A model generated the notes under the pieces. The model was given only the letters and a program-made list of their open reading frames with translations. It did not search any database and was not told where the DNA came from. Shown here piece after piece: positions 10,460-21,679 of a DNA stretch of 64,000 nucleotides; the stretch's first letter is position 1; every line of letters begins with the position of its first letter. The stretch is from Bryum argenteum (Eukaryota > Streptophyta > Bryopsida > Bryales > Bryaceae). Both the position numbers and the translations under genes were made by a program. The stretch lies in assembly GCA_037043015.1 (NCBI GenBank), contig CM073324.1, positions 25,622,097 to 25,686,096 on the forward strand, read 5' to 3'.

Positions 10460-11245
10460 CTCTAATATTCTCTTGAGTGACTTGGTAGGTGGAGCTCCCA
10501 ATTTTTCTTCATCCTACAAAATTTTTACTAAAAATATATGTTATTGTGCATGTTAGTACAACTCAACCATTAATTTGGAAAAGAACTTACAAATTGATTC
10601 TATCCCTAATTTTCTTCTAAGTGACTTCATATGTTCAGCTCCTAATTTTTTTAGTTCTTGCAAAATCTTACAACTAAGATATGTTGATGTAAATGTTTGT
10701 GAAATATTAATGTGAATGTTTGTGAAATATTAATGTCATTGTTTGTGACATATTAATGTGAATGTTTGTGAAATATTAATGTGAATGTTAGTGAATTGTT
10801 AATGAACCAAATGCAATGCCAATTGCAATGACAACGTCAATGCCAATTGCAAAGCCAATTGCATTGTCCACGTCGATGTTATTGAATGCTACTGATCACT
10901 AACTTCCTTAGAGTTAAAATTTTACTAAAAATATATCTTATTGTGAGTGTAAATAGAACTCAACCATGAATTTGGAAAAGAACTTAGAAATTGCTCATAT
11001 CCCTAATTTTCTTTTGAGTGACTTGATATGTAGAGCTCCCAATTTTTTTTGTTCTTGCAAAATCTTACAACTAAGATATGTTAATGTGAATGTTTGTGAA
11101 ATATTAATGTGAATTGTTGTGAAATATTAATGTGAATGTTTGTGAATTGTTAGTAAACCAAATGCAATGCTAATTGCAATGATTTTGTCAATGCCAATTG
11201 CGAAGCCAATGGCAATGTCTACGTTGATGTTAATGAATGTTATTG
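10460..11245. repeat. Diverged tandem repeats, about 400-bp unit
   Basis: The phrase of the type gagtgacttgatatgtagagctccc occurs near 10472, 10618 and 11013. In the last two it is followed by acaactaagatatgtt and a run of tgtgaatgtttgtgaaatattaa units, then caatgccaattgcaa units. Two nearly complete units (about 10610-10900 and 11010-11245) and one partial are visible. Everything is AT-rich and non-coding. The array stops where the CACTA terminus begins. Confidence 0.7.
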
Positions 11246-12143
11246 ATCCACTACTAGAACGGACAAGGAACTACGTTTAAAAAGCTACGTTTTGTGTACT
11301 AGCCCTGTTTCGGATGGAAAAAGCTACGTTTTAGGAAAAATGTAAGCACTCGATTAGTAAGCTACGTTTCTAAAACAGCAGCTACGTTTGTAGGGGAACT
11401 CGACATTCTCAGTGTATAGAGCTCCAACTATAGTTTCAGACTACCTTTTCTACTTTAGGCTTTACTGAAATCAGATTAACTCACCGTTGAGTATCAAAAC
11501 TTCAGCAGGTAAAGAGTAATTAAATACGAAATGCATAAATTACATTTTATGCTAGCAATTGAAAAATGGTTATCAATTGATTTAACTGGTAATGATGGCT
11601 TACGGTGAATGTGGATTAACTTAAGGGTAAGTTTTTTCTATTATTACATCTATATAAAGTTTTGGGTGAATGTTAATTTACATCGATTCTGCGTGCAAAA
11701 ACTAATGTAGTCATTCTAATATTGTAGGAAATGTTTAATTATATCAATATTGTGAATATTTTAGTTGTAAATTCAATCAGTTACTTTCAGCCTACTATTG
11801 CAATGATGTAATTTTGCGAGCCAATCTTATGCCTTACCAAGTAAGATGGAGTTCTCTACAATGACCGATTCTAATGCAAAGACACATAAATATAAAAGGA
11901 ATTACTCAGAAAGTATGGTGGTATTGTAATGACCTCAAATGTGGGTAAGAGAAGCCTTGATAGTATCAAAACGTGGAGAACAGTGTAAATGGCATGAAAT
12001 TCAAAATAGCATAGAATTGCAGATTTTTGGTTAAACTTGGAGATAAACATTCATAAGAGATGTAATAGGAAATCTGGATCTGACTAAAAATAAGCATGGC
12101 AGTGGATGTACTCAAATGGTTCATCCAGTAACAAACACTCCAG

Positions 12144-12590
12144 CTAATCCATTAAGCGAGCAAAAACAACGAACCTGCCTGGAGCCCTTCTAAATCTCCA
12201 CGGACCTACTTTGTTGTATTTCAACATCTGCTGTCTATCCATGAGGTCTGTACTATCAACAAAAGTGCACCAGAATTTTGACACTAACCTCATCTTTAGC
12301 ATCTCCTCCACTTGATTGTGATGACTTCCTTGGCAAATCCTAGGGCATACTGCTTCAGGGACAATTACATTCGGAATTTGCGGCAGAAGCTCTTCCCCAT
12401 CAAAACCTACTTTTGGAATGAAATCAATGTTGCCATTTGCCCGCTTCCGTGTCTCCTCCATGGTCATAATTTTCGTACCTCCATGGATTTGGTACAAAGT
12501 TCCCAATGCCTGCACCTTTGAACTAATGGCATTGTCTTTCACATGGATACGTGGTTTTCTCTCTGACGCTAGAGTGTTCACCATGCTCAT
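12144..12590 (-). CDS. Hypothetical ORF within CACTA remnant
   Basis: A 148-codon ORF on the same strand as the CACTA transposase, about 1.5 kb beyond its end and before the 3' terminus. The sequence is not low-complexity and shows a mixed charged profile. One stretch (MLKMRLVSKFWCTFVDS) faintly recalls F-box-like helices, but not enough to assign. Its position would suit a second CACTA-encoded protein or an exon captured by the element. No start context or splice evidence decides between these. It may be a chance ORF. Confidence 0.25.
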   Translation of the reverse strand: MSMVNTLASERKPRIHVKDNAISSKVQALGTLYQIHGGTKIMTMEETRKRANGNIDFIPKVGFDGEELLPQIPNVIVPEAVCPRICQGSHHNQVEEMLKMRLVSKFWCTFVDSTDLMDRQQMLKYNKVGPWRFRRAPGRFVVFARLMD

Positions 12591-14120
12591 TCTGTAATGC
12601 TCAACTTCCTGTCATACACCAGTGAAATGTAAATTGTGTAAAGATAAAGGTGTTAGTTATCACAGTTTAGACATGCCCTAGGACAACAATGTGTTCTACA
12701 GGCAACATCGACATATTTAGTAACTTACACGATATTGCAAAAGCTTTGGATTTCAGTATGAGTAATAGAACGCTCCTGAGACGTCCAGAACACATGAACT
12801 ACGTCAGAATCTTGCGATGCGCTACACTTAATATGCGTTTTCTGCTAGTGGCCTCTGACGAACTATGATGTACTACCTGTTCTTAGTTCCTATTCCAGCC
12901 ATTCTAGAAATGGAACTACATAAGTCAAGATTTGTGCAATAATCCTAATACATTAACGATACAAACAACAATTACGCAGTACGACTTACAGCTCTATGTA
13001 CTTCTTGTACTTCATTAACCTTGTCTATTGATATTTAATATTATGGTTTACTAATTCGTATAGAAGACGTTGCAGTAAGAAGCCTTGTATCATCTAACAC
13101 TACAACGGTATCGCATTGAAGCGGAACTCAATGTCGTGAAAGTAATGCACACCCAAATCCATCTCCTACATATCCTACTATGGTTTGCAGAACCTTCCAA
13201 AAATGTTAGGACATATCTATTCTAAAAGCCACGGCTACCAGTCTTCGTATTTTCCTATGCAATCTACAAACACTATTGCATTACATCTCTTATTTTCTTG
13301 AGCAAAAAATTATGCTTGCAGGTAAACCGTATCACCAATGCTACAATCCACCATTACACATCTCAAAGTTTATAGTACCTTCAAATTTTGAGTGAGATGC
13401 ACGTTGAAGTACTGTACCTCAATAGTCAATACCCCGAATGATGGATGATGCCAGACTGATGTGGTGTTGTATGAAAAGAAGTTTATGAAATGTATTTCCT
13501 TCTAAATTACTTCCACTGCCCTCCGTATTGCCTCCTACAACGGCCATGCAAATTAAGGAATTTCAGTTGATGTGATATGGTGCTCAAATTGGAGACAGGA
13601 GTAGGCTAGAAGGATAAAAAGCAGATAAGAACCTATGGAATCCCATTATTATTGGACGTTCAGCATCTGCAATTCACTTCCACATTCTCTTTATTTGGAT
13701 TAATCGTAAAGGACAAAACTATGACCGCCCACTTGGGCGTTCAAAAACTTGTTTTTAGACGATACTCTTGTAAAGGCACGGAAGTAGAAAAATTTTGTCG
13801 CTACTCCCATTTAAGAGGGCACTTACTTGGTTGAAAATAGGGTTGGGGGCTTGAAAATCGATGGTGGGCGCTATCTGATTTTCCTTTGGAATTGCCTCTC
13901 TCCCATCCCGCGTAAACTGAAGCTTTCTAAGTCATTCCACTATTGGCGCCCAACTTTATCCTTGAAGAAAGCACGTTCCTGCTGTACCTTTGGTTGAAGG
14001 TTTCTTGGCCCTTTCCCATCATTTGTGGCGATGTTGGAGATCACAACAAACAGAAGGATAATAATTTGCTAATAGTAATCACTACGCTTTGCGAGGGCAA
14101 CTTTAAATGAATTGAATATC

Positions 14121-16028
14121 TTACATGTTTTCACAGATGATAGGCCAAATCCAAACGCGGCACAGCTTGCTCATCCTCCATTTCTCCATTACTTTGTATC
14201 TCAGCGAGCTCGTCTTCTTCTGCAAACTGGTCCAAATCCGGAGGAGAATCCAAGAAAGCCTCGTTGGGTTCCTCTTCATTGGAGTAATCTCCGATTTCTT
14301 CGTCTCCTTCTCAAATGTTGTCTTCATTATCGTCACCAATATCCACTCCCTCGCCTGCATCATCTGCCTCAACGGCCACCAATTCGCTCTGATTCCCCAA
14401 GCCTCGATACGTTTGCACTGATAGAACTCTACCTTTGAGCCCTCTACTCTCGGTCGTTTGGCAAAGGTAGGATTTCTTCCCTAAAAGCGCCACCACCCAC
14501 TACAGCCCTCTTGTACACAACAAGATTTGACCTTGGTTTCACTTTCACAGCTATTTTCCATCCTCCATTCATGGGGTCGTCTACATAATGCAATTGGCAT
14601 ACATTTTTGGGAAAAATGAAAGGATCATCTTCCATTGGTGAGTCTCTCAAAAACTCCCCTGCCTTCACTCGATCAAAACCGCATCCATCTTCAAAAACCG
14701 TTGCATATGACCCTCGACGCCGTATGACAGAATCCCAAAATTGGCACTTGAACAAAATAGTTTCGAAGCTATCAAAATTTAACTTAACGATTGAGTCTAC
14801 ATAGCCATAAAATTCCTTTTTTTCCCCTCCAACCTCATAGAGTGCTGACACCCCACAATCAAATGTAGTTTCCTTATTCATGTCTCTTGCCATAATACGA
14901 AAGTGACCTCCGTAAGCCCAACACATCCTATAAAAATGCCTTGTATATCCTGGTCCAAGAACAATATCTAAAACCATTTGTGACATTGCCTTCCTATTCG
15001 CTATGTATCATAAACAGCTACCTGTACCCACTCTTTGAAAGCTGGTTTCCTTGTCATGTTTTCACATTCTAATTCGTAACAATCTCTCCAAGACTCCATG
15101 CATGGAGCATTTAGTAACAAGAATCTATGGGCTTGTTCTCTAAATATGTAATCCAATGGCCGGTCTTTGGGATGATACCTTGGGCAAAACAATCTCTCTT
15201 GATCTTATATCCTCCTCAGTGGGTTTATGGAGTCGTGTCGCGTTCTTGTGCAACCTCATTGTATACTCATTCACATGGAACATTGATTCCGCACATATGT
15301 ATCCCTCGGCTATGGAACCCTCGGGGCGTGCCCGTTGTCGGACAAAGTCTTTTCAAGAGGACTTTTAGATATCGCTCAATGTGATACATCCACCGGATAT
15401 AGACAGGGCCTGCAAGTTCCACTTCTTCTACTATATGGATAATGTTATGAAATTGAATGTCAAATATGGAAATAGGTAAGTGCATTTCCATTTCACACAA
15501 TATTTCTACTGCCTCTTTCTTCATCTTTGGACAATCAGAGATTCTAATTTCCTTTTAGCACACCCAACGGAAAAGGGCTGCTAATCAGTACACTATGTTT
15601 CGGATTTCTTCTGTTAGTGTGCCTCTCACAGCTATAGGAAGTATATCATGGAGTAAATTATGGTAATCATGGGTTTTGAAGCCTACTAGTTTGCGGTTGT
15701 TGAACTTGTGCCGGAAGCTTGAGCCATAACCGAATAGACTGCGGGTGTTTGACATCATGTCAATTATTGTGTCATACTCCTTGACGGTCCAAATCCAGTC
15801 AGCTGGTGCATATGCCTACTTCATTGCACCCTTCTCATCTACCCCATCTTCTTTTCGGTGGAAACGCTCTAAGACATTGAAATGCTTCAAGGAACGCCGC
15901 AACGCCAAAGAATCTGACTTTGTCCCCTTGCAATTCGAGAACATTTTAAAGAGGGATGCGCAAATGTTTTTTTTCGTGTGCATAACATCAAGCAAATGAG
16001 CTACAAGCAGGTTCTGTGGCATCAACAC
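14121..16028 (-). pseudogene. CACTA transposase Tnp2, C-terminal half
   Basis: Read from 16028 down. First is the end of the Transposase_21/Tnp2 domain, with HLLDVMHTKKNICASLF matching the family motif around VMHIEKNV. Next, near 15700, is LVGFKTHDYHNLLHDILPIAVRG, then at 15524-15270 the DUF4218-type block (LCEMEMHLPISIFDIQFHNIIH, AGPVYIRWMYHIERYL). After it come AHRFLLLN (near 15125) and a DUF4216-type block at 14986-14444 (FYGYVDSIVKLNFDSFETILFKCQFWD). An acidic tail follows to about 14300. In-frame stops near 15830, 15590 and 15550 and frame changes near 15250 and 15000 make it non-functional. The catalytic N-terminal half is absent upstream, where the hAT-like copy starts. Confidence 0.85.
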
Positions 16029-16257
16029 AAAGTCATTAGCAAGTTAGCAATGGACAATTTGTATAATGCATATGAAAAAAATTCAAACTAAGAAAGAATT
16101 AACAAGCAATAACAGTAACTGATGTTTTATATGTCAAATATTACATTGCTACACCACAGTTCTGTTCCAATCTGCAGGGTGTTTGTTCTATTCAACATCA
16201 TGAATGACAAAAAATGCTACTCAACTTCCTATTGACAGAATAGAAAATTACATGACC

Positions 16258-16560
16258 AGGGATGTCAATATGGACGTCCTTTGAGTTTTTTTGAACGGAC
16301 GTCTAGACGTCCGTCCGGACGTTTGTCCGGAGGGGGTAAATCGGAATTACTATGACAATAGTAAATTTATTAACCGTTAGATCATATTGGAGGTCGCATC
16401 TTAGCCGTTGAAATTGTGTTGTGAGTTTAGGTGGTTACCATTCGATTGTATTGGGCGGCCCACGGCCGACCGACCGGTCGACGGCGTCGAATCGGTCGCA
16501 ACCGACGGATCGGTCGTCTGATCGGCTGCAGGCCGTCCGATCGGTCACCGTCTGGGACAT
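16258..16560 (+). mobile_element. GC-rich repeat with hAT-like end, copy B
   Basis: This is the inverted counterpart of 7103-7593. It starts CAGGGATGTCAATATGG, passes through the ggacgtcc palindromes, the taaatcggaattacta phrase, a gttgtgagtt phrase and gggcggccca, and ends in the CGACCGATCGG-like tract. It interrupts the CACTA remnant. Flanking bases on the left are tacatgac; the matching right end was not found, so the 8-bp target duplication expected of hAT elements is untested. Confidence 0.55.
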
Positions 16561-17277
16561 ACTCATGACGATGTTGATGCTTCATTTGGACACCGGGGAC
16601 AATTAAGCTAAGGGTGTCCAAAAAAGTTGTCCTCAGTACAATTTCAGCTCATGTAAGTGTGTCAAACATGTTCATCTTCTAAATAAAGTTAAGTATGAGA
16701 ACACCGAATGTGGTTTCAATTTACAGCACTTATAACCTACCCAAAAAAAAAAAGTTTCATTCGCATTGAAGAATATTAAGAGTTTTTATTAGGTATTTTA
16801 GTTGAAAAAGTGAGTTGTGTCCTAATTACACAAAATCCTAAGAAACAATCATTCGATACATCACATGATCACATTTTGATACCATTTTTGGATATGACTT
16901 ACATGTACTTGTGCATTATATAAAAGAGTTAGTTTGACAAATTAAAAGTTAATAATTTTTGCACCATGATGCCTGCAAATCCCACCAATATGCAATTTAC
17001 TGTGGAGGGTTCAATGATCCAAAAATATAAGATTTGAATTTTTTTTTTTCTTAGGAATGTGCATCTTGATCCCAATTACATATATGATATTTTAAAATGA
17101 TTTTGTACTCTTTATAATTGATAAAAATGGAAAAATGATGAACTTTGGATATTTCAACCAAAAATCACCTAATTAGTCTTGACAAGAAGTGATAACCATA
17201 CCTTGGTTGTGCCCCGATGGAGCATGAAACTATGAGAGAATGATTATCCAACAATTCCCCTCCTGATGAAATCGTAA
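16561..17277. other. AT-rich spacer
   Basis: No gene, RNA gene or clear repeat seen. Several poly-A and poly-T runs (16744-16753, 17039-17051) are the only structure. Confidence 0.5.
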
Positions 17278-18297
17278 ATGGATATAGATGACGAACCGTT
17301 TATATCTGCCCTCATCGAAGAAGTTTCAGATTTTAAATCCTTCATTGATGGATATATAAGCGATGACGACCTCATCGGACATTCCAAGGGGGGACAATTT
17401 CGGTTTTACACGGATGGTAGTGGATGGCATCTGATGCAATATAAGCTGCGATTTACTTATGAAAAGTGGCGCCCTGCAGAAGGTATCAAGTTATTGAAAG
17501 CGAACGATGAAGGGAAGCCCAAGTTGCCTCCGGGCACCCCACGTGCAGTGTTACTTCGTGGTATGAAGGGGCAAGACGACATTGTGAGAGGCATTAAAGG
17601 CTTCATACAACATTGGAAAAAAGTAGGTGATGCAGACAAATCGGGGGAGTATACGCAAAAATTTGCTCATGTTGTGGAGTACTGGAGTAGAGTGAATGAA
17701 GCATTGAAAGAACCAGAAATGGAAGCGGTGGATGTACTTTGCATGGGATTCTCGCCACGAACTAGACAATGAATTGAGATACAAACATTATACAATGCAA
17801 ATGGTGAGTTGCAAGACGAATATGCGGAGGACGATCACTATTTCGGACCAAGAAGCCTGAAACCAAAACCATCATTTCGAGTAGCCCGAGACTGTCGGGC
17901 TGGATATTTGTTGCTTGTACGCGCAGCTATAGACAGTGATGCACCTATATGGCTAGGAGAAGCTCGTTCAGACCCAATACTTACATTCAGTGATGTGAAC
18001 GAGAGGATGATAAAAGTGCAGTGGTACAAGCCTTGCAAATGGCGAGGGAAAGAGTCATGTCCTTATGACAATTGGGACAGTGCGGTGAATTCCAAATGGG
18101 AGATTGATGAGACATACGAGGAGCAAATGACTAGTGTCATTTCTATATTAAGAGCGTGGAAGCCAAAACGAGCAGAAGGATCAACAAGTGTGAACATTCC
18201 AAAACGTCACATTCTTCAAGCTTTAGCTAGAATAGCTCTTAGCATCAAAGCGTCCCCAAATGCTCCCAAAGTAGCTAGCTCGTCAGATAGTGAATAG
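17278..18297 (+). pseudogene. Unknown ORF broken by one TGA
   Basis: Two apparent ORFs (17278-17772 and 17809-18297) are in the same frame. Only the TGA at 17770-17772 separates them; the codons between are open. Without that stop the product would be 339 residues, starting at the ATG that directly follows an in-frame TAA and ending SSDSE. The N-terminal half is acidic with several Trp residues. The C-terminal half has a PIWLGEA...VQWYKPCK...YDNWDSAVNSKWEI pattern seen in uncharacterised modules of plant transposon-associated proteins; I do not name a family. The stop follows CGA ACT AGA CAA and could be a C-to-T change of a CGA codon. It could be a captured or domesticated transposon gene, now dead or read through. 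Confidence 0.55.
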
Positions 18298-19523
18298 GCT
18301 TATATGAATGGTTACTTATTAGTACGTCTAAACGTGGAGACAATTGTACTACTTGTTAACTACATAATGTATTGAGAAACTCTGCTTATAAAAAATATAT
18401 GTACACGGAAAAGCAATGTGACATTGGTACATGAAGTTAATGCAAAAAATAATCAAAAGTACATTTGTCAAAAGTATATGGTCAGAGGAGAATGAATGCA
18501 TAAATTGATATAGCATGAATGCGTTCATTATTATAATGATTATCGGAACTGAATTTTGTATATGCCAAATATTGGAAACAACAAGAAGCCGACACTAAAA
18601 AAAAAAAAACTAGACTGTATACAAGGATATTCTAGGATGGAACGTCACAGACATGAAGAAAATAATAGCATAGCAGAAGCCCAATCATGAATCACATTAA
18701 CAAATTTCTTAAAGTAGTTATACAATTCACCTCGCTACAAGAGGGGAAAATAAAATTTTTAAAAAATGTAATAAAGAAATTCATGAATTTCCTATTTATG
18801 AGGGAAGCTTGGACTCCACTGTAGAGCAGAAGAGCATGATATAGCATTGTTAATTTTTTGCAATTCTTTCGAAAGTGACCTCTATCAGAAAATGGTGTCA
18901 CCAAATTCAAGTACATAAATGTCCAACTCCCGTAATTTCCATAACCTGTGACTACATCTACAAATGAAAACGTGGACGTTAGACTTTGATAGCTGGATTT
19001 TTTCCTCCCGAAAACTTCCGAACCTTTACGTACACACAACCAAAATAGTCCCAAATTTAAGGAATAATCCCAATTAAGCGAATATGACGTTTCAATTTTA
19101 TTTTTATTTATTATTATTTGTAATAGCATGTTTGACATCAAACAGGCATTTCATTCACGCCAAACCCTTGGTGTTCTTGTTTTTTACTTAGTGCCCAGAT
19201 GGAGGCCAAAGTTAGACCATTGTGTAACGCCCAGATTTACAGCTGAAATTACTGTATCACATGTTATTCTACATGTACCTCAGACATTACGTGTGCAACC
19301 GTCAGCTGGTTGCCATATTGGACCAACCGGGCCAGTAAGAGGAGTAGTAAGTTAGCTGACCACGTGAAGTACAATGAGTTGACTCAAAACAGCATTCACC
19401 CGGAGAAGCATTCAAACCCACATGCTTTCACTTGCCTCTCACTGTATTCAACTGTCATCAATTGAGGATCGTTTCTCAAGCATAAACCGTCGCCGACAAA
19501 TTCAGATTATCAACCAGGGGCAC
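18298..19523. other. AT-rich spacer
   Basis: No supported gene. A 149-codon minus-strand ORF (18692-19141) lacks motifs, is rich in Phe, Asn and Lys as expected from AT-rich DNA, and is not called. A short A run lies at 18597-18610. Confidence 0.5.
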
Positions 19524-19860
19524 GCTTTGACATAACGAGAAAAGGCTTCACATTCTTCGTTTGACGATTGACAAACATTCTGAGCCTCCATCAACAACTA
19601 ACATTGCACACTAGGCGACTAGAGTGCCGTCACTACCTGATGTTGCTTCGATATTTTAAGTAGAGCTTCACGTTCTTTGTTTGACGATCGTCAAACATGT
19701 GAAGCTCCATCGACACATTACATTACTCCACCGGATCCCTACAATGCATAAACCTATCTGATGTAGCTTCGATCCATTTAACAACTCGGTAAGGCTTCAC
19801 ATTCGATGTTTGAAAATTAGCAAACATTGAGAGGCACCATAAACATATGATATCGCTCCA
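19524..19860. repeat. Three-copy repeat with palindromic core
   Basis: Three diverged units begin near 19543, 19663 and 19791 (periods about 120 and 128 bp). Each has aggcttcacattct-type sequence, then a palindrome-like core and a gaggctccatcaac-type tail. The middle unit has an 18-bp perfect palindrome, GTTTGACGATCGTCAAAC, at 19679-19696; the outer cores are decayed versions. The array lies just beyond the 3' end of the SufE gene. Confidence 0.75.
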
Positions 19861-19927
19861 ATAACATGACCATAAGAGGCTAAAGAATGATACAGTAAGC
19901 TTTGAAATTGACAGTCACTGCTACAAT

Positions 19928-20962
19928 CTAGGGTTTGTCAGAAACCTCAGCAGGAGTTTTGGTGATGAGAGAAAGAGCATGCAAGCCATTCTGAAGCTCC
20001 TCCTGCAACAATCCGTAGATGAGGCGATGGCGTTTCACGAGGCTCAATCCCTGAAACGCGTCCGAGATCACCTTCACATTGAAATGCGTCTCCGAGGAAC
20101 CTCTGGGCGCGCCCGCATGCCCAGCATGTTGATGGGAAACGTCCTCCACCACCAATTCCACAGGGTTCAGACGCTCGGTGAGCTTGCTCGTTATCGAATC
20201 CTTCACAGTCGTGATCACGCTCTCAGCCTTCGCTTCTTGCTCAACAGCCTCGGGCTCCTCCTCGGGAGCATCTGGCGATGCGGATGAGGATGAGGAGGAG
20301 CTGCCCATGTAGGCTTCCAGGGTTTTTTTCTGCATGAGACGGAGCATGTTGAGGAAGCCATTGCTGCGTGACGGGGTCAAGGATTGTTGCAACCCAAGCT
20401 TTTCCACGAAGGTGGGCGAGACCTTGAGAATTTCTCCTGGGGTGGCGCCAGACAGTCCTTCGACAAGAAGCGCGGCTAGGCCCTTAGTGAGCGCGGAATC
20501 CGAGTCGGTTTCGAAGTACATGCGGCCATCGTCACCGAGCTTGCACACCACCCACACCTGCGAAACGCACCCTTGCACTTTATTCTCCACGGTGCAAAAT
20601 TCCTTCGCAAGCGGCGTCAGCTTCTGGCCATAGTACAGCAGCTGCTGGTACCGCGCGCGTTGCTCTGCCACGCCTTGAAATAGCTGCACTATCTCTCGTA
20701 GCTTGGTTGGAAGCTCCTCCTCGGCCGTCTCCTGGACTTGCGCTGCGCTCGCGCACAAACCCCAATCCCGCCCCCGGACGGGCTGCGCTTGCTGAATGCC
20801 TACACTTGCGTGCGTGACGAGACGGCAGGGAATTGTTGCTCGTCGCAAGGACAATCCCGTCACGCACGGCTGGTGATGAACTTCGGAAGTGGATAGATAG
20901 CCCCGCGCAAGTGAACAAGACGACGAAGGGCAAGATACCATAGCCATGGCCATAGCCGACAT
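19928..20962 (-). CDS. SUFE1: Plastid SufE-BolA fusion protein
   Basis: A single-exon 344-residue protein. SufE accepts sulfur from the cysteine desulfurase (plastid NFS2) and stimulates it during Fe-S cluster assembly; the fused BolA domain binds glutaredoxin in plant homologues. Residues 1 to about 75 are rich in Ser, Arg and Ala with few acids, as in a chloroplast transit peptide. SufE spans about 84-218 with the catalytic Cys132 in VQGCVSQVWV. A Ser/Glu-rich linker (about 220-245) leads to BolA at about 247-336 (SETHFNVKVISDAFQGLS, KRHRLIYGLL). Domain order and length agree with Arabidopsis SUFE1 (about 370 aa). The start is the first ATG, followed by further Met residues (MSAMAMAM). The gene looks intact; its upstream region lies at 20963-21370. 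Confidence 0.93.
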   Translation of the reverse strand: MSAMAMAMVSCPSSSCSLARGYLSTSEVHHQPCVTGLSLRRATIPCRLVTHASVGIQQAQPVRGRDWGLCASAAQVQETAEEELPTKLREIVQLFQGVAEQRARYQQLLYYGQKLTPLAKEFCTVENKVQGCVSQVWVVCKLGDDGRMYFETDSDSALTKGLAALLVEGLSGATPGEILKVSPTFVEKLGLQQSLTPSRSNGFLNMLRLMQKKTLEAYMGSSSSSSSASPDAPEEEPEAVEQEAKAESVITTVKDSITSKLTERLNPVELVVEDVSHQHAGHAGAPRGSSETHFNVKVISDAFQGLSLVKRHRLIYGLLQEELQNGLHALSLITKTPAEVSDKP

Positions 20963-21565
20963 TCAGCACTGAGACGCAATCATCTAAATCCAACACCCCA
21001 AATCTGAACCTCAATTCTGCCAACCCACAGCGCACCTATCAATTGAAGCGCCAAACCCAAATTCCTTATCTCAGCCTCAAGAATCAGCTCACGCTCAATC
21101 CCACAATCTCAAACCCAAAACTGCAACAAATCTCAAAAGGCAACCTCGACGACTCTCCACGGAACTATTCTATGCAACTTACAACAGGGATTCGGGAGAT
21201 GAGGATGCTGATACTTACAAACGGAGAGCGACGAATCTGGTGCGATAGGCGAATTAATTTGCGACTTGCTCGAGAATGAGAATGCTCGGTTATACAAATG
21301 AGGATGCGGAGGCTTGTTCGGCGGATATGTGACGATGCGAGGATTGGGTGCTGCCAATGCTGACATGACTTCCTCACACCCCCTTTTTATTTGTTCGCAA
21401 AATGGATGGATTTGAATTGAAACCCACGAGGCTGGCTTGCTACCAAAGCTGACGCAGTTCGTTTAGTGACATTGTCGTCATTGTGTGTGTTGACAAGTGA
21501 ATTTGTTTGACTTTTATGGTATGTAAAATGCAGTCTCAATTTGGTCATTTTGCGGTGACATGTTA
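20963..21565 (-). promoter_or_regulatory. Upstream region of SufE-BolA
   Basis: About 400 bp upstream of the SufE ATG on the minus strand is non-coding; short ORFs on both strands here show no motifs. On the plus strand the first 150 bp are rich in ctcaa/ccaaa phrases, so the presumed 5'UTR is G/T-rich. No clear TATA box was picked out. The MITE follows at 21566. Confidence 0.35.
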
Positions 21566-21676
21566 GAGCATCTTCAATGCACCGCATGAAAGGACGCAAG
21601 ATGAGCAGCACATGTCCACCTTCAGGACATGCTATATAAGGCTTGCATCCTTTCTTGCGGTGCATTGTAGATGCTC
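21566..21676. mobile_element. PIF/Harbinger-type MITE
   Basis: A 111-bp foldback element. The left arm (gagcatcttcaatgcaccgc...) is the inverse of the right arm (...gcggtgcattgtagatgctc), with about 40 bp of imperfect terminal inversion. It is flanked by TTA at 21563-21565 and 21677-21679, the 3-bp target duplication typical of PIF/Harbinger. The GAGCATCT terminus is common in plant Tourist-like MITEs. It encodes nothing. Confidence 0.88.
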
Positions 21677-21679
21677 TTA

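Larger units (their letters stand above)
11249..16257 (-). mobile_element. CACTA (En/Spm) transposon remnant
   Basis: Position 11249 starts CACTACTAGAAC, a typical CACTA terminus. It is followed by subterminal repeats of the aagctacgtt type at about 11269, 11319, 11359 and 11381, some reversed. Further in, on the minus strand, lie the transposase domains described separately, so this terminus is the 3' end of the element. The other terminus was not found. The element is interrupted at 16258 by the hAT-like repeat and probably truncated. Positions 11500-12140 and 12600-14100 are AT-rich with no supported gene. Confidence 0.7.

Noticed and set aside
18692-19141. 149-codon minus-strand ORF
   Set aside because: AT-driven composition without motifs; no splice or start context to support it.
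19979-21035. Plus- and minus-strand ORFs overlapping SufE-BolA (including 20580-21035)
   Set aside because: They are alternative frames of the high-GC SufE exon and show no protein motifs.
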